DNA of 25,166 nucleotides from JASFJH01 sp050117725 (GTDB lineage: Bacteria; Pseudomonadota; Gammaproteobacteria; AKS1): the NCBI GenBank assembly GCA_050117725.1, contig JASFME010000007.1, positions 1 through 25,166 on the forward strand, written 5' to 3'. The notes beneath the pieces were generated by a model. It had not been told where the DNA came from. It did not search any database and saw only the letters and a program-made list of their open reading frames with translations. Numbering within the stretch: the stretch's first letter is position 1; every line of letters begins with the position of its first letter. The position numbers were made by a program, and so were the translations under genes. Below are positions 13,602 to 20,857 of this stretch, in pieces.

Positions 13602-14022
13602 TGATTAGGGTATGTGCATTGCGTATTATTATTTCCTGCCCCGGATTGCCGATGGGGCAGATATAAGCAGGCAGTAACGATCCCCCTCGACCGGCCAAAT
13701 TACTACCGTGAACAGTGGTGATCGTGTATGCAATTTCATCCAGTTAAGATAGATAGTCTGTATGCAAAAAACCGGGACGCCACAGGGTCTTGTGGCTGTC
13801 ATGCGCCGGCCGATGGTTTATCCTTGTGTGACAGTCAGGCATAACGGCCTGGCATAGAGACGGTTGGAGACACAGGTGAATGCACACGCGCTGAAAATGA
13901 AAGAATACCTGGTCGAAATAGCGGGGCCCTCACCGATGACGCCGAGAGGCTGACGGCCGTCAATGAGTTCGGTAGTCCCCTGTTCTGATCACCGGGCGGG
14001 TTGTTGAGCCTGCCGCGCTGTT
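13602..14022. other. Mostly non-coding interval with hairpins and one disrupted small ORF
   Basis: No intact recognisable gene is visible. The interval holds a stem with arms CTGCCCC and GGGGCAG near 13635-13659. It also holds a stem GCCACA...TGTGGC at 13779-13796, beside a run of six T on the minus strand, and two copies of TGTATGCAA about 33 bp apart near 13726 and 13760. A small frameshifted ORF at 13876-13988 is listed separately. I found no strong sigma70 promoter for the minus-strand operon here by eye. Confidence 0.5.
13876..13988 (+). pseudogene. Possible frameshifted small ORF upstream of the methyltransferase gene
   Basis: A GTG at 13876 has GGAG seven bases upstream and opens a frame beginning VNAHALKMKEYLVEIAG that stops after 25 codons. 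If one G is added in the G-run at 13923-13926, the frame continues as ALTDDAERLTAVNEFGSPLF to a TGA at 13986. The joined 38-residue product looks protein-like, so this may be a small gene broken by a one-base deletion or sequencing error. I do not recognise it. Confidence 0.3.
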
Positions 14023-14871
14023 ATGCATATTGTTTCCGCAGACAAGGATTACGCGTTACTCGATTTCGGTAATGGCCGGAAGCTCGAACGCTTTGGTCCC
14101 TACCTTGTGGATCGCCCGGCACCGCAGGCCGACAAGCCTCCTGCCCTCCCTGACTGGCAGCCTGACTGGATCTACACCGGCGCGCGTGTCGGCGAGGGTG
14201 GCTGGCAGGCGCGTCGCGAGGGTCTGGCGCGCGAATGGCAGGTCGAGATGCACGGGCAGCGCATGCATTGCCGGCTCGGCAAGGGTGGCCAGATCGGCAT
14301 CTACCCGGAACATGCCGCATGCTGGCACTGGATCCGCGAACAGCTCGAAGGCTGCTACCACATCGAGGATCTGTGTGTCCTGAACCTGTTTGCCGGCACC
14401 GGCGGCGCCACACTGGCGGCGGTCATGGCCGGTGCGCGGGTCACGCATGTCGATGCGCAGGCTGCGCAACTGGAACTGGCGCGCCTGAATGTCGGCGAAC
14501 AGGGTGCGCGTTTCATCCGTGAAGATGTCATGACCTATGTGCAGCGGCTGCTGCGCAAGGGCGAACGTTTCCACATGGTTATCATGGACCCGCCCAGTTT
14601 TGGCCGTGGTGGCAAAAACAAGGTCTGGGATATTCGTTGCGATTTCCAGCCGCTGATCAAATACCTGCCGCGCCTGCTCACCGATGACAACCGCGGCGTC
14701 TGGGTGTCGCTGCACACACAGGACATGAACGCGCAAGATGTCGCCGATCTGCTTGGCCAGGTCCTGCCCGGCAAGGTGCAGCCGCTTGAACTGGGGATCG
14801 CAACTGCCGAGGGCGATGTTCTGCCCGGCGGGGTGGCCGCGACCTGGTGTCGGATATCTACCGGCGACTGA
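14023..14871 (+). CDS. Class I SAM-dependent methyltransferase, RlmI/RlmK-like C-terminal domain
   Basis: This 282-aa cytoplasmic methyltransferase resembles the catalytic half of 23S rRNA methyltransferases RlmI/RlmK. An N-terminal beta-rich segment (residues 1-110) ends in GQIGIYPEHAACWHWI. The SAM-binding motif NLFAGTGGATLAA lies at 121-133, followed by an acidic strand end (THVDAQ). The catalytic-region motif DPPSFGRGG starts at D189. The PUA domain of full-length RlmI is missing, so it is a short relative whose target is probably RNA but unproven. The ATG at 14023 has no clear Shine-Dalgarno, and an in-frame TGA 16-18 bases upstream rules out any longer form. It is convergent with the HtrA gene, with a repeat-rich hairpin region between them. 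Confidence 0.87.
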   Translation: MHIVSADKDYALLDFGNGRKLERFGPYLVDRPAPQADKPPALPDWQPDWIYTGARVGEGGWQARREGLAREWQVEMHGQRMHCRLGKGGQIGIYPEHAACWHWIREQLEGCYHIEDLCVLNLFAGTGGATLAAVMAGARVTHVDAQAAQLELARLNVGEQGARFIREDVMTYVQRLLRKGERFHMVIMDPPSFGRGGKNKVWDIRCDFQPLIKYLPRLLTDDNRGVWVSLHTQDMNAQDVADLLGQVLPGKVQPLELGIATAEGDVLPGGVAATWCRISTGD

Positions 14872-14881
14872 CGACGTAAAA

Positions 14882-14957
14882 GTTGGCAGTTATCAGTCGT
14901 CAGTCATCAGAAAAACCGGTAATGATTTCTGCCAACTGCTGACTGACGACTGCCAAC
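14882..14957. repeat. Imperfect inverted repeat built from CAGTC-type units between convergent genes
   Basis: Two 32-nt arms (14882-14913 and 14926-14957) share the ends GTTGGCAGT and CAGAAA in opposite orientation. Between these ends are reiterated CAGTC/CAGTCGT units. The structure fills the gap between the convergent methyltransferase and HtrA genes. It may serve as a bidirectional terminator or be a member of a dispersed intergenic repeat family. No coding function is apparent. Confidence 0.6.
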
Positions 14958-14960
14958 TCG

Positions 14961-16337
14961 TTACTGCACCATGAGGAACAGCGAGCTGCGGCCGCGAACG
15001 ATGTTGAGCATGAGACGTGAGGAACGTGCATTGGCCACTTCCACGGCGTCATTCATGTTGCGCACTTTCTGTTTGTTGATGGCGGTGATGATGTCGCCCT
15101 TGCGCAGGCCGGTGCGCGCCGCCGGGCTGCGCGGCTCAAGCTCATACACGACGATACCCTCGACCTTGCCATAGGCGCGGTGGCCTTCAACGAGGTCGCC
15201 GAGCGTGGCGCCCTGCAAGCGCGGGTGCAGTTGCACTCCCTTGTGCCGGGGGGCGGCGCTGGTCTCTGCGATGACGGCCGTAATAATCTTCTTTTGGCCA
15301 TTACGCATGACACGCATGCTGACCCGGGTGCCGATGCGCAGCAGGCCGATCGCGTTACGCAAGTCATCGGCACGTCGTACCGGCCGACTGTTCAGCTCGG
15401 TGATTACGTCACCCACACGCAGACCGGCCTGTTGCGCCGGTGAACCCTTCAGCACACTGACCACCACGGCGCCGATCGTATGCGGGTCGAGATTGAAGGC
15501 CTTCGCCAGTTGCGGGCTGAGATCCTGGGCCTGGGCGCCGAGACGGCCACGGCGTACCTCGCCATGCCTGATCAACTGTTGCATGATGTCGCGTGCCATG
15601 TTGATCGGTATGGCAAAACCGATGCCAATGTTGCCGCCACTCTTTGACAGGATCGCCGTGTTGATGCCGATCAGTTCGCCGCGCAGATTGATCAGCGCAC
15701 CGCCCGAGTTACCCGGGTTGATTGAAGCATCGGTCTGGATGAAGTCTTCGTAACCCTCGATACCGAGTCCACTGCGGCCAAGCGCACTGACGATGCCGGA
15801 GGTTACGGTCTGGCCGAGACCAAACGGGTTACCGATTGCGATCACGAAATCCCCGACCTGCAGGTCGTCGGAATCAGTCACCGGTAACGCAGTGAGGTTG
15901 TCAGCCGGCACCTTGATCACGGCGATGTCCGAGTCGGGGTCGGTGCCGACCAGCTTCGCCTCCAGCCGGCGACCATCACGCAGCGTGACGAGGATATCGT
16001 CGGCGCCCTTGATGACGTGATGGTTGGTCAGGATATAACCTTCGGCCGCATCGACGATGACACCCGAGCCGAGGTTTGTCGATTCACGCTGCTGCTGCTG
16101 CGGAATATCGAAGAACTCACGAAAAAAGGGGTCGAGTAACAGCGGGTTGGTTGCCACGGTCACCGTGGTGCGCGTGAAGATATTGACCACGGCCGGTGTC
16201 GAGCGCTCCAGCACGGGGGCCAGGCTGGGCAGTTGTTTGCCCTCCACGGCAAAGGGCAGGGCGGCCTGACTGTTCATGGCGAACAGCATCAACACGGACA
16301 GGCTGAGCAATTGCATCATGCGTACAAGCGGGGGCAT
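14961..16337 (-). CDS. Periplasmic serine protease/chaperone of the DegP/DegQ (HtrA) family
   Basis: This 458-aa periplasmic quality-control protease has a Sec signal peptide (MQLLSLSVLMLFAMNSQA). A trypsin-like domain follows with the triad H107 (LTNHHVIKG), D137 (DSDIAVIKV) and S211 (NPGNSGGAL). Two C-terminal PDZ domains span about 265-345 and 365-455. Two PDZ domains point to DegP/DegQ rather than DegS. A glutamine-rich LA-loop (FDIPQQQQRES, about 77-86) is shorter than in DegP and more like DegQ. M7 or M8 may be the true start, which would give a standard-length signal peptide. Upstream lies a weak sigmaE-like pair (GAACC ... GGTCA, 15-base spacing), which I rate as suggestive only. The gene is downstream of hsp20 but separated by a strong hairpin. 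Confidence 0.93.
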   Translation of the reverse strand: MPPLVRMMQLLSLSVLMLFAMNSQAALPFAVEGKQLPSLAPVLERSTPAVVNIFTRTTVTVATNPLLLDPFFREFFDIPQQQQRESTNLGSGVIVDAAEGYILTNHHVIKGADDILVTLRDGRRLEAKLVGTDPDSDIAVIKVPADNLTALPVTDSDDLQVGDFVIAIGNPFGLGQTVTSGIVSALGRSGLGIEGYEDFIQTDASINPGNSGGALINLRGELIGINTAILSKSGGNIGIGFAIPINMARDIMQQLIRHGEVRRGRLGAQAQDLSPQLAKAFNLDPHTIGAVVVSVLKGSPAQQAGLRVGDVITELNSRPVRRADDLRNAIGLLRIGTRVSMRVMRNGQKKIITAVIAETSAAPRHKGVQLHPRLQGATLGDLVEGHRAYGKVEGIVVYELEPRSPAARTGLRKGDIITAINKQKVRNMNDAVEVANARSSRLMLNIVRGRSSLFLMVQ

Positions 16338-16417
16338 GCGGGCTCCGATGTTAACTGGATTAATTAAGTATAGGGTATGACCCGGTTCGGTACGCGGGGT
16401 TCACACAGGTAAACACA

Positions 16418-16447
16418 GCGTTGCCCGCTGCGTCCAGCGGGCAACGC
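16418..16447 (-). terminator. Strong 13-bp hairpin after hsp20
   Basis: A perfect inverted repeat (GCGTTGCCCGCTG at 16418-16430, CAGCGGGCAACGC at 16435-16447) has a 4-nt loop, 44 bases after the hsp20 stop. The U-tract on the minus strand is weak (TGTGTTTACC). It probably ends most hsp20 transcripts before the HtrA gene. Confidence 0.7.
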
Positions 16448-16491
16448 CGGCTACCATGATTTTACGGCCTGTCTGCCGGGAGGATCATGCC

Positions 16492-16935
16492 TTAGCTGAC
16501 TTCAATCCGGCGCGGCTGTTCGGCGGCCTTTTTCGGGATTGTGATTTCCAGCACACCGTTCTTGCACTCTGCCCTGATGTTGTCGGCATCGGCTGTATCC
16601 GGCATGGTAAAACGACGGAAAAATGAACCGTACACGCGTTCGACGCGCTTGTAACCATTGTTTTCATCCCGGGTTTCGCTCTTGCGCTCACCCTTGATGG
16701 TCAGCATGCCCTTGTCCATGTGGACCTCGATATCCTTCGGGTCGACCCCCGGGATATCAGCCTGGATCAGGAAACGATCGTCCTCTTCCTTGACGTCAAC
16801 GGCCGGTGTCCAGTCACAGACGCTGGACGACATCTCGTCATCACCCTCTGCAGGCAGGTAGCTGCGGAACAGGCGATCCATTTCATCATGCAGGCGATCC
16901 AGCCCGCGCCAGGGTTCATAACGCATCAAAGCCAT
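16492..16935 (-). CDS. Small heat shock protein, Hsp20/alpha-crystallin family
   Basis: This 147-aa ATP-independent holdase chaperone binds unfolding proteins in the cytoplasm. The N-terminal arm is MALMRYEPWRGLDRLHDEMDRL-like, with the WRGL/DRLF pattern common in bacterial Hsp20. The alpha-crystallin domain runs from about residue 43 to 138, with the conserved ADIPGVDPKDIEVHMDKGML, GERK, YGSFFRRFTMP and the closing NGVLEITIPK. A short C-terminal tail follows (RRIEVS). The start is supported by AGAGGTG seven bases upstream. A sigma32-type promoter lies about 50-75 bp upstream, so heat induction is expected. The HtrA/Deg protease gene downstream gives a local protein-quality-control pair. Confidence 0.96.
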   Translation of the reverse strand: MALMRYEPWRGLDRLHDEMDRLFRSYLPAEGDDEMSSSVCDWTPAVDVKEEDDRFLIQADIPGVDPKDIEVHMDKGMLTIKGERKSETRDENNGYKRVERVYGSFFRRFTMPDTADADNIRAECKNGVLEITIPKKAAEQPRRIEVS

Positions 16936-16983
16936 AATTCACCTCTTCTTGAAACAGTTGTTGCAAAGCATTTGCAATGAGAC

Positions 16984-17009
16984 GTATGGGCGGCAAGGCG
17001 CATTTCAAG
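16984..17009 (-). promoter_or_regulatory. Sigma32 (RpoH)-type heat shock promoter for hsp20
   Basis: On the minus strand CTTGAAA (complement of 17003-17009) is followed by 11 bases and GCCCATAC (complement of 16984-16991). This closely matches the RpoH consensus CTTGAA / CCCCATnT, with a spacing of 13 counted from CTTGAA to CCCAT. The predicted transcript start leaves a leader of about 40 bases before the hsp20 ATG. Confidence 0.75.
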
Positions 17010-17114
17010 CCCGCAGTACCGGGTGTGACAGACGTATGACAATGGTTTTTGAGATTGTCCAGGGCATGCTGATAACTTGCTGATATGCCAGCAGAAAAAA
17101 AATCACCCGGGACG

Positions 17115-17143
17115 TTGACACCACTACCTGTTGTGTCTAGAGT
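17115..17143 (+). promoter_or_regulatory. Sigma70-type promoter of nrdJab
   Basis: A consensus -35 TTGACA (17115-17120), a 17-bp spacer and a -10-like TAGAGT (17138-17143) are present. Transcription would begin near 17150 and give a leader of about 107 bases before nrdJa. An NrdR-like box fills the spacer and another covers the transcription start, so repression is expected to be direct. Confidence 0.75.
17121..17136 (+). promoter_or_regulatory. NrdR-like box 1
   Basis: CCACTACCTGTTGTGT matches the NrdR consensus ACACwATATATwGTGT at about 12 of 16 positions. It lies exactly between the -35 and -10 elements. Its start is 32 bp from box 2, about three helical turns, which is the spacing known for paired NrdR boxes. 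Confidence 0.6.
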
Positions 17144-17152
17144 ATGAGCCCT

Positions 17153-17168
17153 ACACAACATATTGTGT
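17153..17168 (+). promoter_or_regulatory. NrdR-like box 2
   Basis: ACACAACATATTGTGT is a near-perfect palindrome differing from the NrdR consensus at one position. It sits at the predicted transcription start of nrdJab. Together with box 1 it points to control by the dATP/ATP-sensing repressor NrdR. Confidence 0.8.
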
Positions 17169-17257
17169 TTCTTTGCCGTTGCACCAAGTCTTGCCAAAAT
17201 AATAAATACTAACAGCCGGTTACGAACCGGAATTATCGCCGAGGAGCTCTAGTACCC

Positions 17258-19414
17258 ATGACCGCGAAGACTGCGCATTTGAAAGCCGTGAAGACGAACA
17301 ACAAAGACATTACTTTCCAGCCTGCCTCGCTCGATATCTGGGACAAGAAGTACCGCCTGAAAAAGAAAGACAATACGCCGGTCGATGCCGATATCGACGG
17401 CACCTACCAGCGCGTTGCGCGGGCCCTGGCCGAGGTCGAGGTCGAGGAAAAACGTGAACAGGCCTATGAGCAATTCCTGTGGGCACTGCGTCACGGAGCA
17501 ATCCCGGCTGGCCGCATCACTTCAAATGCTGGTGCACTGGCCTATAAACCGGCGACCTCGACGATCAACTGCACCGTGTCCGGTACTGTCGAGGACTCGA
17601 TGAACAGCATCCTGGAAAAGGTCCACGAAGCGGGCCTGACCCTGAAGGCAGGCTGCGGCATCGGTTATGAATTCTCGACGCTGCGGCCGAAGGGGGCCTA
17701 TGTCTCCGGTGCCGGCGCCTACACTTCCGGGCCGTTGTCATTCATGGATATCTACGACAAGATGTGTTTCACCGTGTCCTCTGCCGGTGGCCGGCGTGGC
17801 GCGCAGATGGCGACCTTCGATGTCGGTCACCCGGATGTCCTCGACTTCATCATGGCCAAGCGCGAATCCGGTCGCCTGCGCCAGTTCAACCTGAGCCTGC
17901 TGATCACGCAAGATTTCATGGAAGCCGTGAAGAACGATGACCAGTGGCCACTGGCCTTCCCGCTCAGCGAAGGTGAAGCGGCAACAGAAGGCCTCGACCT
18001 GGACAACCCGGAGCAGGTGATCTGGCGTGACTGGCCGACCAGCAACGGCTATACCACCAACGAGGCCGGCGAGGTCGCTTGCAAGGTGTACAAGAGCGTG
18101 CGTGCGCGCCGCATCTGGGACGTGATCATGTCCTCGACCTACGATTACGCCGAGCCGGGGTTCATTCTCATCGACAAGGTCAATGAGATGAACAATAACT
18201 GGTACTGCGAGAATATACGCGCCACCAACCCGTGTGGCGAGCAGCCGTTGCCGCCGTATGGTTCCTGCCTGCTCGGCTCGGTTAACCTGACCCGCTTCGT
18301 GCGTGAGTCGTTTACCGACAAGGCAGAATTTGACTGGGAAGAATTCCGCAAGGTGGTCGCAATCTTCACGCGCATGCTCGACAACGTGGTTGAAATCAAC
18401 GGCCTGCCACTCGAAGGCCAGCGTAATGAGATCAGGAACAAGCGCCGGCACGGCATGGGTTTCCTCGGCCTGGGCTCGACCATCACCATGCTCGGCATGA
18501 AGTACGGCTCGGAAGAATCCGTGGCCTTTACCGAGCAGGTCAGCCGTGAACTGGCACTTGAAGGCTGGCGCCAGGCGCTGGAACTGGCAAAGGAAAAAGG
18601 TCCGGCGCCGATCATGGAGCAGGAATTCGAGGTGACGGCGAAGATGTTGCGCCAACGCCCGGAAATGAAAAAGGATGGCATCAAGGTGGGCGACAAGCTC
18701 AAGGGTCGTGTCCTGCATGCGAAGTACAGCCACTACATGCAGCGGGTTGCCGAGTTTGAACCGGAACTGGTCGAGCAGCTGGCCGAGAACGGTGCACGTT
18801 TTACGCACCACAGCTCAATTGCGCCGACCGGCACGATTTCCCTGTCACTGGCGAACAATGCGAGTAACGGTATCGAACCCTCTTTTGCCCACCATTACTC
18901 GCGCAACGTGATCCGCGAAGGCAAGAAGAGCAAGGAAAAGGTTGATGTGTACTCGTACGAGTTGCTGGCCTACCGCGAACTCGTCAATCCGCATGCGATG
19001 CCGTACACGGAAGATCCGGCGCAGCAATTGCCGGACTATTTCATCACCGCCGAGGACATCACGCCGAAAGAGCACGTCGATATCCAGGCCGCGGCGCAAC
19101 GCTGGGTGGATTCGTCGATCTCGAAGACAGCCAACGTGCCGACCGACTACCCCTACGAGGACTTCAAGGATATCTACCTGTATGCCTACGACCAGGGCCT
19201 GAAGGGCTGCACGACCTTCCGTTTCAACCCGGAGGCCTTCCAGGGCGTGCTGGTCAAGGAACGGGATCTCGAGAACACGACCTACCGTTTCGAGCTTGAA
19301 GATGGCCAGATCATCGAGGTCAAGGGCAACGAGGAGATCGAATATGATGGCGAAACCCATACCGCCGCGAATCTCTACGATGCACTGAAAGAAGGCTATT
19401 ACGGCAAGTTTTAA
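17258..19414 (+). CDS. nrdJa: Adenosylcobalamin-dependent (class II) ribonucleotide reductase, catalytic subunit NrdJa
   Basis: It reduces ribonucleotides to deoxyribonucleotides using a coenzyme B12 radical, and works with or without oxygen. The 718-aa protein carries NCTVSGTVEDSMNSIL, the glycine-rich AGCGIGYEFSTLRPKGA, SSAGGRRGAQMATFDVGHPD, and the active-site segment NPCGEQPLPPYGSC (N-x-C-x-E type). It also has APTGTISLSLANNASNGIEPSF and the C-terminal GCTTFRFNPEAFQGVL. The protein ends without the Cys-rich tail of single-chain NrdJ. That tail is encoded by the next gene, as in Pseudomonas aeruginosa nrdJa/nrdJb. GAGGAG lies 11 bases before the ATG. The promoter contains two NrdR-like boxes. 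A small hairpin (CCGGTT-ACG-AACCGG, 17216-17230) is present in the leader. Confidence 0.95.
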   Translation: MTAKTAHLKAVKTNNKDITFQPASLDIWDKKYRLKKKDNTPVDADIDGTYQRVARALAEVEVEEKREQAYEQFLWALRHGAIPAGRITSNAGALAYKPATSTINCTVSGTVEDSMNSILEKVHEAGLTLKAGCGIGYEFSTLRPKGAYVSGAGAYTSGPLSFMDIYDKMCFTVSSAGGRRGAQMATFDVGHPDVLDFIMAKRESGRLRQFNLSLLITQDFMEAVKNDDQWPLAFPLSEGEAATEGLDLDNPEQVIWRDWPTSNGYTTNEAGEVACKVYKSVRARRIWDVIMSSTYDYAEPGFILIDKVNEMNNNWYCENIRATNPCGEQPLPPYGSCLLGSVNLTRFVRESFTDKAEFDWEEFRKVVAIFTRMLDNVVEINGLPLEGQRNEIRNKRRHGMGFLGLGSTITMLGMKYGSEESVAFTEQVSRELALEGWRQALELAKEKGPAPIMEQEFEVTAKMLRQRPEMKKDGIKVGDKLKGRVLHAKYSHYMQRVAEFEPELVEQLAENGARFTHHSSIAPTGTISLSLANNASNGIEPSFAHHYSRNVIREGKKSKEKVDVYSYELLAYRELVNPHAMPYTEDPAQQLPDYFITAEDITPKEHVDIQAAAQRWVDSSISKTANVPTDYPYEDFKDIYLYAYDQGLKGCTTFRFNPEAFQGVLVKERDLENTTYRFELEDGQIIEVKGNEEIEYDGETHTAANLYDALKEGYYGKF

Positions 19415-19483
19415 TCATTGAGCCACGCAGAGTATGGCGCACACCTCAAACAGAATGTGTGTCACAGGGTTCAGGAGAATACG

Positions 19484-20191
19484 ATGAGCATAAAGATTGA
19501 AAAGAAGATTGTTGGTTACGACGTCGCCTCAGAAGAACAGCCACAAGAGCAGGTTGAAGCGCAAAAGCCGGCCGAGCTTGACGTGGAGGCCAAGGTCATC
19601 CACATGCATGAGAAGATCGAGCGACCGGAGATGCTGCTCGGTTCGACCTACAAGATCAAAACCCCGCTTTCGGAACATGCACTGTACGTGACGATAAATG
19701 ATGTCGTACTCAACCAGGGCACGGATCATGAATTACGCCGTCCCTTCGAGATATTCATCAACTCGAAGAATATGGACCACTTCCAGTGGATCGTTGCGCT
19801 GACCCGGATTATTTCTGCCGTGTTCCGCAAGGGCGGTGACGTGACCTTCCTCGTCGAAGAGATGCGCTCGGTGTTTGACCCGCGAGGTGGTTACTTCAAG
19901 AAGGGCGGCAAGTATATGCCGTCACTCGTGGCCGAGATCGGTGACGCTATCGAGTGTCACCTGCGCATGATTGGCCTGCTCAAGGACGAAGGTCTCGATG
20001 AGCACCAGAAGAAACTTATCGAGGAAAAACGTGCACAGTTTGAATCAGCAGTGAGTTCAGCTGATGCCCACGGCGAGAAGAGTGACTTTCCGGCAGGTGC
20101 GCAACTGTGTAGCAAGTGCAACACGAAGGCCATGGTGAAGATGGATAATTGTATGACGTGTTTGAACTGTGGCGAAAGTAAATGCGGTTAA
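19484..20191 (+). CDS. nrdJb: NrdJb: TSCPD and Cys-rich tail subunit of split class II ribonucleotide reductase
   Basis: This 235-aa partner of NrdJa supplies the part found at the C-terminus of single-chain enzymes. After a variable, charged N-terminus come LLGSTYKIKTPLSEHALYVTIND and RPFEIFINSKNMDHFQWIVALTRIISA, typical of the TSCPD domain (about residues 50-150). The C-terminus ends in CSKCNTKAMVKMDNCMTC and CGESKCG. Its cysteine pairs should relay reducing power from thioredoxin to the active site or bind zinc. A longer frame begins at 19418, but the ATG at 19484 has a clear AGGAG and fits the family. The 69-bp gap after nrdJa has no terminator, so the two genes are co-transcribed. Confidence 0.92.
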   Translation: MSIKIEKKIVGYDVASEEQPQEQVEAQKPAELDVEAKVIHMHEKIERPEMLLGSTYKIKTPLSEHALYVTINDVVLNQGTDHELRRPFEIFINSKNMDHFQWIVALTRIISAVFRKGGDVTFLVEEMRSVFDPRGGYFKKGGKYMPSLVAEIGDAIECHLRMIGLLKDEGLDEHQKKLIEEKRAQFESAVSSADAHGEKSDFPAGAQLCSKCNTKAMVKMDNCMTCLNCGESKCG

Positions 20192-20227
20192 TAACATTAC
20201 TGATGCGATGCTGTCGCAATCAAACGG

Positions 20228-20255
20228 TTGACAAATGATCATGCGTGTGTAATCT
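20228..20255 (+). promoter_or_regulatory. Sigma70-type promoter of a small transcript
   Basis: TTGACA (20228-20233) and TAATCT (20250-20255) are separated by 16 bp. They lie 37 bp past the nrdJb stop and 25 bp before a small ORF that ends just upstream of a strong terminator. The predicted start near 20262 gives an RNA of about 155 nt. Confidence 0.7.
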
Positions 20256-20304
20256 GTGGCACAACACGAACAGGATAAACGTGTTGAAAAAGGTGAGAAC
20301 AATA

Positions 20305-20379
20305 ATGTGCGGACAATATAAAGGCAGCAAGCAGGAAGAGGTTGCGCAAGTGCCCGTTGCCGTTTTTGCCAGCGACTGA
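20305..20379 (+). CDS. 24-residue peptide ORF in an independent small transcript
   Basis: ATG at 20305 is preceded by AAGGTGAG at good spacing. The frame begins MCGQYKGSKQEEVAQVPVAV and ends FASD before a TGA. A GTG at 20281, behind AGGA, would add eight basic residues (VLKKVRTI). The unit has its own promoter and terminator. The peptide has one cysteine near the start and no hydrophobic helix. I do not recognise it, and the RNA itself may be the product. Codon choices are compatible with coding but the ORF is too short to judge. Confidence 0.45.
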   Translation: MCGQYKGSKQEEVAQVPVAVFASD

Positions 20380-20386
20380 TTATATC

Positions 20387-20419
20387 AAAGGCGGTGTTCA
20401 CCCGGACACCGCCTTTTTT
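20387..20419 (+). terminator. Strong rho-independent terminator
   Basis: An 11-bp perfect stem (AAAGGCGGTGT at 20387-20397, ACACCGCCTTT at 20406-20416) has an 8-nt loop and runs into six T. It lies eight bases after the stop of the small peptide ORF and ends the short transcript. Confidence 0.93.
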
Positions 20420-20531
20420 ATGTTGTAGAGACTCGTGGAGGAGTGCGGACGCCTTGGCGTCTGAAGCGGATTTAACAATAACAACAGGGATGTTCATTAC
20501 AACAAGCACAAAACAACGAGGCGAAGAGAGT

Positions 20532-20735
20532 ATGGCAATACTCCAGGAGCCGGTAATAGGAGCGTGGTACCTGAGCCAGACCGGCAAGCTCATGAAGGTG
20601 AGAATGCTCCTTTATTCAGGCCATCAAATTGCCCGCGTACTGATCGAGTACCTGGACGGTTCTACGCAGCATGTAGCTATCGATGCCTGGAATTTCCTCG
20701 ATCTGAACGTCAAGGCAGCCACCACGGCGACCTGA
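20532..20735 (+). CDS. 67-aa hypothetical protein
   Basis: This small protein begins MAILQEPVIGAWYLSQTGKL and continues with KVRMLLYSGHQIARVLIEYLDGSTQHVAIDAWNFLDL, a pattern that suggests a compact beta-rich fold. It has no signal peptide or membrane segment. ATG at 20532 follows GAAGAGAG. An upstream in-frame ATG at 20490, behind AGGG, would add 14 residues (MFITTSTKQRGEES), but that part looks less protein-like. I do not recognise the family. It stands alone between a strong terminator and the convergent mltC gene. Confidence 0.65.
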   Translation: MAILQEPVIGAWYLSQTGKLMKVRMLLYSGHQIARVLIEYLDGSTQHVAIDAWNFLDLNVKAATTAT

Positions 20736-20766
20736 ACCGGGCCGGGTAGCCCGTGATTGCCCCCCG

Positions 20767-20786
20767 CTGGCAGGTTAACTTGCCAG
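20767..20786. repeat. Near-perfect 20-bp palindrome between convergent genes
   Basis: CTGGCAGGTT is followed directly by AACTTGCCAG, a palindrome with one mismatched pair. It lies between the convergent 67-aa ORF and mltC. It could be a weak terminator stem or a protein-binding site, and no U-tract follows it. Confidence 0.4.
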
Positions 20787-20857
20787 TAAGAGTGCCCCAC
20801 CCCTGAAATCCCCTTATCCCTTTTTCTGGCACTGTCAGCACAGCTTCAACAGATTAA

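Noticed and set aside
13507..13698. Minus-strand ORF containing a KPPQGGFF-type sequence
   Set aside because: That peptide pattern arises from translating a GC-rich terminator stem. It overlaps the terminator at 13573-13601.
14882..14957. CAGTC repeats considered as a CRISPR remnant
   Set aside because: The units are very short, arranged as an inverted repeat without regular spacers, and no cas gene is present.
17216..17230. Leader hairpin before nrdJa considered as part of a cobalamin riboswitch
   Set aside because: The leader is only about 107 bases with one small hairpin. It lacks the length and conserved B12-box elements of a cobalamin riboswitch.
17738..18811. 357-codon minus-strand open frame inside nrdJa
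   Set aside because: It is a shadow of the strongly conserved RNR gene: no family motif, no ribosome-binding site and an atypical composition.
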